Origin: an uncultured Bacteroidales bacterium
GTDB lineage: Bacteria; Bacteroidota; Bacteroidia; Bacteroidales; P3
NCBI GenBank assembly: GCA_900314725.1
Contig: OMWJ01000004.1
Span: forward strand, 1 to 64,000
Length of the DNA stretch: 64,000 bases
Direction: 5' to 3'
Of the stretch, positions 42,956 through 52,753 are shown piece by piece (the first letter of the stretch is position 1; each line of letters opens with the position of its first letter). A program made the position numbers and the translations under genes. The notes beneath the pieces were generated by a model. It did no database searches. It was not told the origin of the DNA and saw only the letters and a program-made list of their open reading frames with translations.

Positions 42956-43975
42956 ATGGTTAATGAGATAAACACAGAAGAGTTATACGAAAATTATCGT
43001 GTTGTTGTTGATAAAGGACAATCGCCATTAAGGATAGATAAATATCTTATGGTGAGAATAGAAAATGCTTCTCGCAACAAAATACAGCAGGCTGCCCATG
43101 CGGATTGCATAAAGGTTAATTCTAAGAGTGTTAAGCCAAACTATAAGGTAAAACCTAATGATGTTATACAAGTTTTTTTGACTACAGAACCAAGAGAGAT
43201 AGAAATCATACCTCAGGATATTCCGCTTGATATTGTGTATGAAGACAAAGACCTTATAATAGTCAATAAGCCAATGGGTATGGTTGTTCATCCTGCATAT
43301 GGCAATTATGACAAAACTTTGGTTAATGCACTTGAATGGTATTTTCAGCATTCTCCAAATAAAGAGACTGAAGGTGAAGTACATCCTCTTTTAGTACATA
43401 GGATAGATAAGGACACTACAGGCTTGCTTGTTGTAGCAAAGAATGAGACTGCTCAGACACTGCTTGCAAAACAGTTTTATGACCATACAATAGAGAGAAC
43501 TTACACTGCTTTGGTTTGGGGTGATTTTTCTGAAAACGAGGGAACGATAGATAAAAACGTTGCAAGAGATATTAAAGACAGAAAACGTATGGCTACTTAC
43601 GAAGACCCAGACGTAGGCAAGCGTGCTGTAACTCATTGGAAGGTGTTGGAACGTTTTGGTTATACTACTCTTATACAATGCAATTTAGAAACAGGTCGTA
43701 CTCATCAGATAAGAGTACATCTTTCTTCAATAGGACATCCTTTGTTTAATGATTCAACATACGGAGGCGACAGAATACTTAAAGGAACTACTTTTTCAAA
43801 ATACAAACAGTTTATAATGAATTGCTTTGAAGAGCTTCCACGTCAAGCCCTGCATGCAACTACACTTGGTTTTATTCACCCTACTACTAAAAAAGAAGTC
43901 TTTTTTTCTTCTAATTTGCCTGACGATATGTTAAATGTATTGAGCAAATGGAGAAAATACACTCAGCAGAATTAG
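42956..43975 (+). CDS. rluD: RluD-family 23S rRNA pseudouridine synthase
   Basis: 339 aa from ATG 42956 (an in-frame TTG at 42947 is weaker). N-terminal S4 RNA-binding domain (LRIDKYLMVRIENASRNKIQ, then CIKVNSKSVKPNYKV). Catalytic domain with DLIIVNKPMGMVVHP, VHRIDKDTTGLLVVAKN holding the catalytic Asp, and CNLETGRTHQIRVHL. Isomerises uridines in 23S rRNA (helix 69 for RluD itself). Exact target among RluA/C/D types is inferred from the S4 domain and length. Confidence 0.92.
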   Translation: MVNEINTEELYENYRVVVDKGQSPLRIDKYLMVRIENASRNKIQQAAHADCIKVNSKSVKPNYKVKPNDVIQVFLTTEPREIEIIPQDIPLDIVYEDKDLIIVNKPMGMVVHPAYGNYDKTLVNALEWYFQHSPNKETEGEVHPLLVHRIDKDTTGLLVVAKNETAQTLLAKQFYDHTIERTYTALVWGDFSENEGTIDKNVARDIKDRKRMATYEDPDVGKRAVTHWKVLERFGYTTLIQCNLETGRTHQIRVHLSSIGHPLFNDSTYGGDRILKGTTFSKYKQFIMNCFEELPRQALHATTLGFIHPTTKKEVFFSSNLPDDMLNVLSKWRKYTQQN

Positions 43976-44015
43976 GAGTGAAAACTTGTTTTTTTGTAAT
44001 TTTTTAAGAAAAATA

Positions 44016-44046
44016 TTTGTCAGATAAAAAAAATGTTATACTTTTG
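44016..44046 (+). promoter_or_regulatory. tRNA-Leu promoter, exact consensus
   Basis: TTTG at 44016-44019, 19 bases, then TACTTTTG at 44039-44046: a full TTTG-N19-TAnnTTTG match. Predicted start about 7 bases ahead of the tRNA. Confidence 0.8.
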
Positions 44047-44059
44047 CAACCTGAAAAAA

Positions 44060-44142
44060 GCATCTGTGGCGGAATGGTAGACGCGATAGACTCAAAATCT
44101 GTTGTCAGCAATGGCGTGAGGGTTCAACTCCCTCCAGATGTA
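44060..44142 (+). tRNA. tRNA-Leu (anticodon CAA)
   Basis: 83-base class II tRNA. The acceptor GCATCTG pairs with CAGATGT (G1-U72 wobble), followed by discriminator A. The anticodon stem ATAGA/TCTGT closes the loop CTCAAAA, reading CAA (codon UUG). A long variable arm follows, then T-arm GAGGG-TTCAACT-CCCTC. No encoded CCA. Confidence 0.93.
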
Positions 44143-44223
44143 CTGCTAAACATATAAAGAATAGATATTTTGGACAAATGCGTGAGTGTTTGTCTTTTTT
44201 TTGTATATTTTTTTTTCAAAAGT

Positions 44224-44254
44224 TTTGCTATTCTACAAATTATGACTAACTTTG
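44224..44254 (+). promoter_or_regulatory. EF-G paralog promoter, exact consensus
   Basis: TTTG at 44224-44227, 19 bases, then TAACTTTG at 44247-44254. Start codon 42 bases downstream. Confidence 0.75.
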
Positions 44255-44296
44255 CACCTCAAATTTTTACCGCAAATAATAAAATAAATTTATAAA

Positions 44297-46435
44297 ATGA
44301 AAATATACAATACTTCACAGATTAGAAATATCGCCTTAGTTGGTGGTAATAAAGCAGGTAAGACTACATTGGCAGAGGCTATAGGCTTTAATGCAGGTGT
44401 GATTAACAGAAGAGGAACAATAGAAGATGGAAACACTCTTTCAGACTATAGAGATATAGAAATAGAAAGAAAAGGTAGTGTGGTATCTACTGTTGTTTCT
44501 GTAGAAAATGGAGACAAGAAAGTTAATGTAATAGACGTGCCAGGCTTCACAGATCTACAAGGTGAATTGATGAGTGCTTTGCCTGTTTGTGAAGCAGCAG
44601 TTGTTGTAGTTAATGCTCAAAGTGGTATAGAGGTAGGAACAGAAGTAGCTCTTAGATATGCTAATCGTTTGAATACTCCTATCATTTTTGCGATGAATCA
44701 ACTTGATGCTGAAAAGGCAAACTTTGATGAATACACTAAAGAACTGCAAGAAGAATTTGGTGAAAAAGTAACATTGGTTCAATATCCTGTTAATGCAGGT
44801 TTAGGTTTTGATTCTTTCATTGACCTTATCACTCAGAAGATGTATAAGTATCCAAAGGGTGGTGGCAAAGCTACGATAGAAGACATACCAGCAAGCGAAA
44901 GCGACAAAGTAGAAGAACTTAGAATGAAACTTGTTGAGAATGCTGCTACAGGTGATGACTCTCTAATGGAGAAATACTTTGAAGAAGGTGATTTGTCATT
45001 GGAAGACATACGTAAAGGTTTGAAAATGGGTATAGCAAGCAGAAGTGTATTCCCTGTTGTTTGTATTTCTGCTAAGGAAGATATAGGTATAGACAGAATG
45101 ATGGAATTTATCTGCAACAATGTACCTGCTCCAAATGAAGCAACAAATACATTAAACTATGACGGTGGTGAAAAACCTTCTTATGATGCAAGTAAAGATG
45201 CTGTTGTTTATGTATTCAAAGCTGCTAACGAATCACATGTTGGAGAAATTACCTTTATGAAGGTTATTGAAGGAGAAGTTGCTGCAAGTTCTGACTTAGT
45301 AAATTCAAGAGATGCAAGTAAAGAAAGATTTTCTCAGATAAGTGTTAATACAGGAAAGAACCGTGTAGCTGTTGATAAAGCAGTTGCTGGTGATATAGTT
45401 TCAACTATAAAGCTTAAGTCAGTTAAGGTAGGTGATACTCTTACAGGAGCTAAGAATCAAGGTGTAAAAATGGAAAAAGTAGAATACCCTGAACCTATCT
45501 TCACAACTGCAATCAAGGCTGTTGATTCTACAGAAGAAGAAAAACTTGGTGCTTCTTTGAATGACTTTACTGCTCACGACCCTGCTCTTAGATATGAGAT
45601 AGCAAGAGAAAGTAAGCAAACTATCGTTGGTGGTATGGGTGAGTTCCACATCAACATACTAAAATGGTATTTAGACAATGTTTATAAAGTAAAAACAGAG
45701 TTCTATACTCAAAAGATACCTTATAGAGAAACTATTACTAAAGACGCTGAGGCTTCATACAGACATAAAAAACAATCTGGTGGTGCAGGACAGTTTGGTG
45801 AAGTATATCTATACATTCAACCATATACAGAAGGAATGGCAAAACAGACTAAGTATCCTATCCGTGGTACAGAAGAACATGAACTGCCTTGGGGTGGAAA
45901 ACTTATCTTCAATAACTGTATTGTAGGTGGTGCTATTGATGCAAGATTTATGCCGGCAATTCTTAAAGGTATAATGGAAAAAATGGAAGAAGGTCCATTG
46001 ACAGGTTCATACGCAAGAGATATTGTTGTTAATGTATTTGACGGTAAAATGCACCCAGTAGATAGTAATGAAATGGCATTCAAACTTGCTGGTAGAAATG
46101 CATTTAAGGAAGCTTTCAAAAATGCAGGTCCAAAGATTCTTGAACCTATATATGATTTGACTGTTACTGTTCCTGCTGACCTTATGGGTGGTGTTATGAC
46201 TGACCTACAAGGTAGAAGAGCAATAGTTATGGGTATGGATTCAGAAGGAAAACATCAGGTTATTAAGGCTAAAGCTCCTTTGGCTGAGATGAACAGATAT
46301 TCAACTGCCCTTTCTTCATTGACTTCTGGTAGAGGTATGTTTACTATGAAGTATGCGGAATACCAAGCAGTTCCTACTGATGTTCAAAACGACCTATTGA
46401 AAGCATACGAAGAGGAAAGTAAAGAAGAAGATTAG
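44297..46435 (+). CDS. Elongation factor G paralog (EF-G-like GTPase)
   Basis: 712 aa with the full EF-G domain order. The GTPase motifs are diverged: P-loop GGNKAGKTT (canonical GHxDxGKTT-like), G3 DVPGFTD in place of DTPGHxD so the catalytic-His position is Phe, and G4 NQLD in place of NKxD. Later domains keep EF-G features (HKKQSGGAGQFGEVYLYIQP, then GSYARDIVVNVFDGKMHPVD). This fits the second EF-G seen across Bacteroidota rather than the translocase encoded with rpsL/rpsG. Its role may be in ribosome recycling or rescue, or in polysaccharide-linked regulation; not proven. Strong promoter and terminator. Confidence 0.88.
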   Translation: MKIYNTSQIRNIALVGGNKAGKTTLAEAIGFNAGVINRRGTIEDGNTLSDYRDIEIERKGSVVSTVVSVENGDKKVNVIDVPGFTDLQGELMSALPVCEAAVVVVNAQSGIEVGTEVALRYANRLNTPIIFAMNQLDAEKANFDEYTKELQEEFGEKVTLVQYPVNAGLGFDSFIDLITQKMYKYPKGGGKATIEDIPASESDKVEELRMKLVENAATGDDSLMEKYFEEGDLSLEDIRKGLKMGIASRSVFPVVCISAKEDIGIDRMMEFICNNVPAPNEATNTLNYDGGEKPSYDASKDAVVYVFKAANESHVGEITFMKVIEGEVAASSDLVNSRDASKERFSQISVNTGKNRVAVDKAVAGDIVSTIKLKSVKVGDTLTGAKNQGVKMEKVEYPEPIFTTAIKAVDSTEEEKLGASLNDFTAHDPALRYEIARESKQTIVGGMGEFHINILKWYLDNVYKVKTEFYTQKIPYRETITKDAEASYRHKKQSGGAGQFGEVYLYIQPYTEGMAKQTKYPIRGTEEHELPWGGKLIFNNCIVGGAIDARFMPAILKGIMEKMEEGPLTGSYARDIVVNVFDGKMHPVDSNEMAFKLAGRNAFKEAFKNAGPKILEPIYDLTVTVPADLMGGVMTDLQGRRAIVMGMDSEGKHQVIKAKAPLAEMNRYSTALSSLTSGRGMFTMKYAEYQAVPTDVQNDLLKAYEEESKEED

Positions 46436-46480
46436 AATAAAAATAATATTTTTGCGAAAAATTTTATTTGTTCATTAGTT

Positions 46481-46508
46481 CGGACTGCTGTGAAGCAGTC
46501 CGTTTTTT
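46481..46508 (+). terminator. Rho-independent terminator of the EF-G paralog
   Basis: CGGACTGCT (46481-46489) and AGCAGTCCG (46494-46502) form a perfect 9-bp stem with a 4-base loop, followed by six T. Confidence 0.95.
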
Positions 46509-46559
46509 ATTATTTTTGATAAAAAGAACAAAAAAAACAAGATATTAGAAAACTTTTAC

Positions 46560-46567
46560 TAACTTTG
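46560..46567 (+). promoter_or_regulatory. Putative argS promoter
   Basis: TAACTTTG, TAnnTTTG box, 19 bases before the argS start codon. Confidence 0.55.
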
Positions 46568-46586
46568 CAAAAAATATATCAACGCT

Positions 46587-48380
46587 ATGATTCAAGAATT
46601 ATTACAACAAGATATTTCAAAAACTATTAATGAATTATATTCACTAAACACAGAACCTAAGGATATCGTATTACAGCCAACAAAGAAAGAATTTGAAGGA
46701 GATTATACCTTAGTAGTCTTTCCGTATGTTAAACTTGCAAAAAAATCTCCAGAACAAGTTGCAGAGGATATAGCAAAAAAGACTATAGAACATTCTACGA
46801 TAATTACAGGCTACAATATTATTAAAGGATTTCTTAACTTTGTTTGTGATAAATCCTATTGGAATACATTCTTAGATAAAAATAAATGTAATCAAACATT
46901 TGGTTATCACGCTTCAAAGAAAGGAAGTCCTATAGTTATAGAATACTCTTCACCTAATACTAACAAGCCTTTACATCTTGGGCATGTAAGAAATAATCTT
47001 TTAGGCTGGTCAGTCGCTGAAATACTTAAAGCAAATGGATATGAGGTTAAGAAAGTTAATCTTGTTAATGACAGAGGAGTACATATATGCAAGAGTATGG
47101 TTGCTTGGCTTAGATATGCTAACGGCGAGACACCTGAAAGTAGTGGAATGAAAGGTGATCATTTGGTTGGTAAGTACTACGTTGTCTTTGACAAGCATTA
47201 TAAAGAAGAGATAGCAGAACTTGTTGCCAAAGGTATGTCTGAAGAAGAAGCCAAGAAGCAGGCACCTATTATGCTTGAAGCACAGAATATGCTTGTTAAA
47301 TGGGAACAGAAAGATAAAGAAACACGAGACCTTTGGGAAAAGATGAACTCTTGGGTTTATGCAGGTTTTGATGCTACATACAAACGCTTGGGTGTTGATT
47401 TTGATAAGATATACTATGAAAGTCAAACCTATCTTTTAGGTAAGGACTTAGTAAAAGAAGGCTTAGATAAAGGTGTATTCTATAAAAGAGAAGATGGAAG
47501 TGTTTGGATAGACCTTACAGACGAAGGCTTAGATGAAAAACTCCTATTAAGAAAAGACGGCACAAGTGTATATATGACTCAAGATCTTGGTACTGCTTGT
47601 TTAAGGCATAGTGATTTTTCTTCAGATAAACTTGTCTATGTTGTAGGAAATGAACAGATATATCATTTTCAAGTATTAAAAAAAGTAATGCAACGTCTTG
47701 GATTTGATTGGGCTAAGGATTTATATCATCTTTCATATGGTATGGTTGAACTTCCTAATGGTAAGATGAAATCACGTGAAGGCACTGTTGTAGATGCTGA
47801 TGATTTAATGCAAGAAATGTATGAGGTGGCAAAACAACAGACTCTTGAAAAAGGAAAACAACAAGATTTAACTCCAGAACAAGCAGATATACTTTACAAT
47901 ACATTATCTTTGGGTGCGTTGAAGTATTTTATATTGAAAGTAGATCCAACCAAGACTATGCTTTTCAATCCTCAAGAAAGCATAGACTTTAATGGTAATA
48001 CAGGTCCTTTTGTTCAATATACATATGCTCGTATTCAATCTATTGTTCGTAAAGCACAAGAAGAAAAAAATGTTAATGTAGAAGATGTTAAAGTAAATAA
48101 GGATATAACTCTTACTGACAAGGAAATAGATGTTTTGAAGACTATATCAACATTCCCTGAAGTAATAAAACAAGCAGGTGAAAACTATTCCCCTTCTTTG
48201 ATAGCTAATTTTGTATATTCTTTGGCAAAGAGTTTCAATACTTTCTATCAAGACAGCAGCATACTTAGGGAAGAAAACACTGATGTAATGCAACAAAGAG
48301 TATGTCTTGCTTACTTTACAGGAGAAGTGATAAAAAGAGCAATGCACTTGTTAGGAATAGACGTTCCTCAGAGAATGTAA
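46587..48380 (+). CDS. argS: Arginyl-tRNA synthetase
   Basis: 597 aa, class Ia synthetase charging tRNA-Arg. N-terminal Arg-tRNA-synthetase domain to about 110, HIGH motif as HLGH in SPNTNKPLHLGHVRNN, KMSKS counterpart GKMKSREGTVVDADDLM, and the C-terminal anticodon-binding DALR domain (YTYARIQSIVRKAQEE to the end). Length normal. clpS follows 13 bases later. Confidence 0.97.
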   Translation: MIQELLQQDISKTINELYSLNTEPKDIVLQPTKKEFEGDYTLVVFPYVKLAKKSPEQVAEDIAKKTIEHSTIITGYNIIKGFLNFVCDKSYWNTFLDKNKCNQTFGYHASKKGSPIVIEYSSPNTNKPLHLGHVRNNLLGWSVAEILKANGYEVKKVNLVNDRGVHICKSMVAWLRYANGETPESSGMKGDHLVGKYYVVFDKHYKEEIAELVAKGMSEEEAKKQAPIMLEAQNMLVKWEQKDKETRDLWEKMNSWVYAGFDATYKRLGVDFDKIYYESQTYLLGKDLVKEGLDKGVFYKREDGSVWIDLTDEGLDEKLLLRKDGTSVYMTQDLGTACLRHSDFSSDKLVYVVGNEQIYHFQVLKKVMQRLGFDWAKDLYHLSYGMVELPNGKMKSREGTVVDADDLMQEMYEVAKQQTLEKGKQQDLTPEQADILYNTLSLGALKYFILKVDPTKTMLFNPQESIDFNGNTGPFVQYTYARIQSIVRKAQEEKNVNVEDVKVNKDITLTDKEIDVLKTISTFPEVIKQAGENYSPSLIANFVYSLAKSFNTFYQDSSILREENTDVMQQRVCLAYFTGEVIKRAMHLLGIDVPQRM

Positions 48381-48393
48381 AATGTAAAATAAT

Positions 48394-48672
48394 ATGGGTA
48401 AGTATTTTGAACAAACGGAAGAAAGAACTTGTCTTGCAGGCTTGGAAGAAGGTGGTAATGAGTTGATAGTTTTTAATGATGATGTACATACCTTTGACTA
48501 TGTTATAGATTGTTTGCAGACTATTTGTAAATTGAATAAAGAGCAGGCTGTTTCCTGCACAAATATTATTCACTACAAGGGTTTATGTGTAGTAAGACAT
48601 GGTTCATACGATGTGTTAAAGCCCATGTGTATAGCATTAGAAAATAAAGAATTAAAAGCAGAAATACGTTAG
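48394..48672 (+). CDS. clpS: ClpS adaptor of ATP-dependent Clp protease
   Basis: 92 aa. VFNDDVHTFDYVIDCLQTIC matches the ClpS NDDxTP/TFDYV substrate- and ClpA-binding region, and CTNIIHYKGLCVVRHGSYDV is the second conserved part. ClpS delivers N-degron proteins to Clp chaperones. Downstream of argS, probably co-transcribed. Confidence 0.92.
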   Translation: MGKYFEQTEERTCLAGLEEGGNELIVFNDDVHTFDYVIDCLQTICKLNKEQAVSCTNIIHYKGLCVVRHGSYDVLKPMCIALENKELKAEIR

Positions 48673-48711
48673 TTTGTATTATTTATAAATTATAAAAACA
48701 ATTAAAATATC

Positions 48712-49176
48712 ATGGATTTGTTATTTATCATATTATTATTAGTTTGTGGAATGGCTTTGATAGTGCTTGAACTTGTAGCTATTCCTGGTACAACAATAGC
48801 AGGCTTGGCTGGTGTAGGTCTTTCTATTTGGGGAATCTATAGGGTGTTTGTTGAGTACGGTTCTTTTTGGGGTGGTATGGTAATAGTTTTTGATGTGTTG
48901 GTGTGCCTTATTCTTCTTATCTTTACTTTGAAGTCAAAGCTCTGGAAACGTTTTGCACAAAAAGAAGAGATTTCCTCCAAAGTCAATGAGATAAAAACCG
49001 TTGTTAATGTAGGAGATAGAGGAAAAACAATTACTCGTCTTGCTCCTATGGGAACAGCACTTATCAATAATGAAAGAATGGAAGTCTATACTTCTACTTC
49101 TTTTCTTGATCCTGAAACGGAGATAGTAGTAGAAGAAGTAAGTGGAAGTAAGATACGAGTAAATAAAATTAATTAA
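48712..49176 (+). CDS. NfeD-family membrane protein
   Basis: 154 aa with membrane helices covering about 1-80 and a C-terminal OB-fold ([20 protein letters not shown], then [20 protein letters not shown]). Short NfeD1b type without the serine protease domain. Followed after 22 bases by the flotillin-like gene, the classic nfeD-floA pairing. Confidence 0.92.
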   Translation: MDLLFIILLLVCGMALIVLELVAIPGTTIAGLAGVGLSIWGIYRVFVEYGSFWGGMVIVFDVLVCLILLIFTLKSKLWKRFAQKEEISSKVNEIKTVVNVGDRGKTITRLAPMGTALINNERMEVYTSTSFLDPETEIVVEEVSGSKIRVNKIN

Positions 49177-49198
49177 TAACCATAAAAATTTAAAAATT

Positions 49199-50155
49199 AT
49201 GTCTTACACAATTATTGCAGTAATAGCTGTTTTAGCCTTTGTGCTATTGTCAATATTCTTTTATCTGATACCTGTAAATCTATGGTTTCAGTGCGTGTTA
49301 AACGGAGTAAGGATTTCTTTGCTTCAACTTATGTTTATGCGTTGGCGTAAAGTACCGCCTGCTATTATAGTGAATGCTATGATAAACAGTAAGAAAGCAG
49401 GCTTAGACCTTAGCAGTGATTTGTTAGAGGCTCACTATTTGGCTGGAGGTCATGTTCAAAGAGTTGTTAATGCTTTGATTTCTGCTGATAAAGCAAATAT
49501 AGCCTTAGACTTTAAAGCAGCAACAGCTATTGACCTTGCAGGTAGAGATGTGTTTGAAGCAGTTCAGATGAGTGTAAATCCAAAAGTTATAGACACTCCT
49601 TCTGTTGCAGCAGTTGCAAGAAATGGTATCCAGCTTATAGTTAAAGCCAGAGTAACTGTTCGTGCTAACATCAATCAACTTGTCGGTGGAGCAGGAGAGG
49701 AGACAATTCTTGCACGTGTTGGTGAAGGTATTGTTACTTCCATTGGTAGTGCAGAATCTCATGCTTTTGTTTTGGAAAATCCTGATTCTATTTCAAAGGT
49801 CGTGCTTGCCAAAGGTCTTGACACAGGTACTGCTTTTGAGATTCTTTCTATTGATATTGCAGATATAGATGTAGGAAAGAATATTGGTGCAGAACTTCAA
49901 ATGGACCAAGCAAATGCAGACAAGAATATTGCACAGGCAAAAGCCGAAGAAAGAAGAAGTATGGCTATTGCAGCAGAACAAGAAATGAAAGCTGAAGCTC
50001 AAAAGATGAGAGCTAAGGTTATTGAAGCAGAAGCTGAAGTTCCTCTTGCAATGGCAGAAGCATTCCGCAAAGGCAATCTTGGAATAATGGATTATTACAA
50101 GATGAAAAACATACAAGCCGATACCGAAATGCGTGATGCAATAAGCAAACAATAG
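49199..50155 (+). CDS. floA: Flotillin-like protein FloA
   Basis: 318 aa. One N-terminal membrane anchor ([20 protein letters not shown]), then the UPF0365/FloA body: [40 protein letters not shown] and GAEEE-type [16 protein letters not shown], ending in the Ala/Glu-rich coiled coil. Organises membrane microdomains together with NfeD. Confidence 0.95.
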   Translation: MSYTIIAVIAVLAFVLLSIFFYLIPVNLWFQCVLNGVRISLLQLMFMRWRKVPPAIIVNAMINSKKAGLDLSSDLLEAHYLAGGHVQRVVNALISADKANIALDFKAATAIDLAGRDVFEAVQMSVNPKVIDTPSVAAVARNGIQLIVKARVTVRANINQLVGGAGEETILARVGEGIVTSIGSAESHAFVLENPDSISKVVLAKGLDTGTAFEILSIDIADIDVGKNIGAELQMDQANADKNIAQAKAEERRSMAIAAEQEMKAEAQKMRAKVIEAEAEVPLAMAEAFRKGNLGIMDYYKMKNIQADTEMRDAISKQ

Positions 50156-50177
50156 CAACAAAAATAACTCTCACTAA

Positions 50178-50215
50178 CAAGTCCTGCAATTCTTTTGTGG
50201 GACTTTGGTGTTTTA
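50178..50215 (+). terminator. Possible terminator after floA
   Basis: AAGTCC (50179-50184) pairs with GGACTT (50200-50205), followed by a T-rich but interrupted stretch. The remaining gap to 50341 shows no gene. Confidence 0.4.
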
Positions 50216-50341
50216 TTAGTACATAAAAAAAAGGTACGGCTATAGCGTATCTTCTGTAGAAAATGTATGTTTTGCAAAAATCAATAGAGAGTGATAAGTA
50301 CTGCTGGCGGGTTATATTGTTTAGTGATGCATAAGTTTTTC

Positions 50342-51511
50342 TTATAGATAGTTTTTTACATCGTCTATGGTAATGACTTTGTCGGACAGAATGGTAAGTC
50401 TTTCTATAATATTGCGGAGTTGTCTTATGTTTCCTTTGTAGTCGTATTCCATAAGGAATTTCATAGCATCTTTTTCTATGGTGCTTTTTTCTGTGTTGCT
50501 TTCTTGTGCAATAAGATTTAGAAAGTGTTCTGCAAGCAAAGGTATATCTTCTCTTCTTTCGTTAAGTGAAGGTACTTTTATTTCTATAACGTTGATTCTG
50601 TGATAAAGGTCTTCCCTAAAGCGTCCTTCGTCTATCTCTTGTCTAAGTGTTTTGTTAGTGGCAGAAAGAATACGCACATTTACATGTATTTCTTTTTCGC
50701 TACCAACAGGCAGAATCTTCTTTTCTTGTATGGCTTGAAGCACTTTGCTTTGTGTGTTTAATGACATATCGCCTATTTCATCTAAAAACAGAGTGCCCGT
50801 GTCTGCAAGTTGGAACTTACCTTTTTGTTTTGCAATAGCAGAAGTAAAAGAGCCTTTTTCGTGTCCAAAGAGTTCGCTTTCTATTAGTTCGTTAGGTATG
50901 GCAGCACAGTTAAGTTCCACAAAAGGATTCTTACTTCTAAGACTCTTTTCGTGAAGCATTTTGGCTACAAGTTCTTTGCCTGTTCCGTTGTCTCCTGTTA
51001 TAAGTACTTTGGCATCTGTTGGAGCAACCTTGTCAATAAGAGCTAACATCTGTTTTACTTTCAAAGACTCCCCAATGATAACAGTGGAAGAGGTGTTGGA
51101 TATTGTCTTGTTTTTCTTTGCAGGCGGCTTTTGATTGAGAGGTATATTCTCTTTTGCTTTTTGAATTTGCTGTTTAACGCATGAAAGTATTCTGTTTAAA
51201 TCTAAAGGTTTTTCTATGTAGTCTGCAGCACCATTCTTTAAACATTCAACAGCAGTTGCTATAGTTCCATGACCAGAAATCATAACAATAGGAGAAGAGG
51301 ATAACTCTTTTGCTTTGGCAAGAAAGTCTATGCCATCCATCTTAGGCATCTTTATATCACAGAAGATAACATCAAAAACTCTATGCTTTAATGCTTCCAA
51401 GCCTTCTCTACCGTCTTCAGCTTCTACAACTTCATAGTCTTCAAACTCAAGAATTTCTCTCATGGCTCTTCTTATAGCCCTTTCGTCATCAACGATTAAA
51501 ATGGTGTTCAT
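50342..51511 (-). CDS. NtrC-family response regulator lacking a DNA-binding domain
   Basis: 389 aa: receiver domain (phospho-acceptor Asp52 in FCDIKMPKMDG) and sigma-54-type AAA+ domain with Walker A GDNGTGKE and Walker B TLFLDEIGDM. The sigma-54 contact loop reads GSFTSA instead of GAFTGA. The protein stops after RNIIERLTILSDKVITIDDV, with no Fis-type HTH. From memory this receiver-AAA+ form with GAFTSA-like loop and no HTH recurs in Bacteroidota, so it is probably not truncated. No histidine kinase gene is adjacent. Confidence 0.9.
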   Translation of the reverse strand: MNTILIVDDERAIRRAMREILEFEDYEVVEAEDGREGLEALKHRVFDVIFCDIKMPKMDGIDFLAKAKELSSSPIVMISGHGTIATAVECLKNGAADYIEKPLDLNRILSCVKQQIQKAKENIPLNQKPPAKKNKTISNTSSTVIIGESLKVKQMLALIDKVAPTDAKVLITGDNGTGKELVAKMLHEKSLRSKNPFVELNCAAIPNELIESELFGHEKGSFTSAIAKQKGKFQLADTGTLFLDEIGDMSLNTQSKVLQAIQEKKILPVGSEKEIHVNVRILSATNKTLRQEIDEGRFREDLYHRINVIEIKVPSLNERREDIPLLAEHFLNLIAQESNTEKSTIEKDAMKFLMEYDYKGNIRQLRNIIERLTILSDKVITIDDVKNYL

Positions 51512-51544
51512 TGTTATATTAGTTTTAGAGTGTTTAGTAATTTA

Positions 51545-52726
51545 TTACAGATTCATTTTGTTGTAAGCAATAAGCCAACGAATAGGCACTTGTCCATTCA
51601 TTGCTGCAACGTAGTCTTCATAAAGACAAGGTACAATGTAATGGCGTAAATATTTGTATTGAGATTCTCCTGAACAAGGCACTTCAACCCACCAACGCGA
51701 AGATTTCTTGCTTTTGTAGAAGATGACATCTCCGTCTTCTTCTTCCATCTGAACGTTGAACTTTAAGTAGTTTTCCTTGTCTTTGTAAGGGAAGTCTTGT
51801 TTTCTCCAAAGATATCCATCAATAAGATAATAGATAGCATGAGCAACAATTTGAGCAGAGCGGTCTTGAGAGTCTTTTATAGGATTTAAACCTGTGAAAC
51901 AAACAGAAGTTAGTTTATCACTCATTCCTGCATAATTAACAATCTTGCAGAATTCTTCACCATACAGACCATGAGGAGAAGAAGAAGCAGGAGAATCAGA
52001 AGCTCTTATGGCGTCAAGGTCTAAAAGCAACATATCTGCGTCTCTTATCATTGGTTCAATATCTTCAATCTTACGTTGTACTTCACCTAAACGTTTGTAT
52101 TCAAATCTAAGGCTGTCTAAAAGTTCTAAAGCTTTTTTGTCTACAAAATATGATTGATAAGCCAAGTGAGTGTAGTCAAACAAATAGTTAGGTTCATTGC
52201 ACAATAAACGATGTATAAAGTTCTCATCAGTTACTTCTGTTTCTTCACTGACAAGGTCCAAACGTGAATCAACGTTAAGAATATTGATTATCTGTGCAAG
52301 TTTTACGTATGCCATATAAACTCCAATAGAGATATCGTTGCTACCTCCAAGAACGATAGGAATAATACCGTATTCCAAAAGTTTGCTTACAACTTCTGAA
52401 ATAGCAAAATAAGTATCATTGATAGTTGCTCCCGGTTTTATATCTCCTATATCTATTATTTTAATATTTTCATCTTGTGGCATAAGTTGGTAGAAGAAAG
52501 AACGTACTCTGTTAGGAGCGAAAGCACAACCTTTGTTGCTTACTGAAGCCCTGTCCTCAGGTACTCCGATAATAGCCATGCTAACATTAGTATCTATCTT
52601 CGGGAAAGGCTTTCCTTCCAAGTACATTTCCACTCTGTCTCCCCAAGTTTCAAAACGTTCTTTTTCAAAATCAAATTCAATATTTGTTAAATCTATTGCT
52701 TGTAAATATTTTTCTATCTCAGCCAT
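51545..52726 (-). CDS. Arginase/formimidoylglutamase-fold protein with degenerate metal site
   Basis: 393 aa ureohydrolase-fold protein of the type annotated as formimidoylglutamase in many Bacteroidota. The canonical manganese motifs are changed: GGDHS reads GGSNDISIG, DAHxD reads NVDSRLDL, and SxDxDxxDP reads LLLDLDAIRASDSP. Only some ligands remain, so classical ureohydrolase activity is doubtful. Other landmarks: NKGCAFAPNRVRSFFYQLMP and HGLYGEEFCKIVNYAG. Lies between the response regulator and murA on the same strand (27-base gap to murA). Confidence 0.85.
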   Translation of the reverse strand: MAEIEKYLQAIDLTNIEFDFEKERFETWGDRVEMYLEGKPFPKIDTNVSMAIIGVPEDRASVSNKGCAFAPNRVRSFFYQLMPQDENIKIIDIGDIKPGATINDTYFAISEVVSKLLEYGIIPIVLGGSNDISIGVYMAYVKLAQIINILNVDSRLDLVSEETEVTDENFIHRLLCNEPNYLFDYTHLAYQSYFVDKKALELLDSLRFEYKRLGEVQRKIEDIEPMIRDADMLLLDLDAIRASDSPASSSPHGLYGEEFCKIVNYAGMSDKLTSVCFTGLNPIKDSQDRSAQIVAHAIYYLIDGYLWRKQDFPYKDKENYLKFNVQMEEEDGDVIFYKSKKSSRWWVEVPCSGESQYKYLRHYIVPCLYEDYVAAMNGQVPIRWLIAYNKMNL

Positions 52727-52753
52727 ATCTTTCCGTATATTATAAATAAGGTA

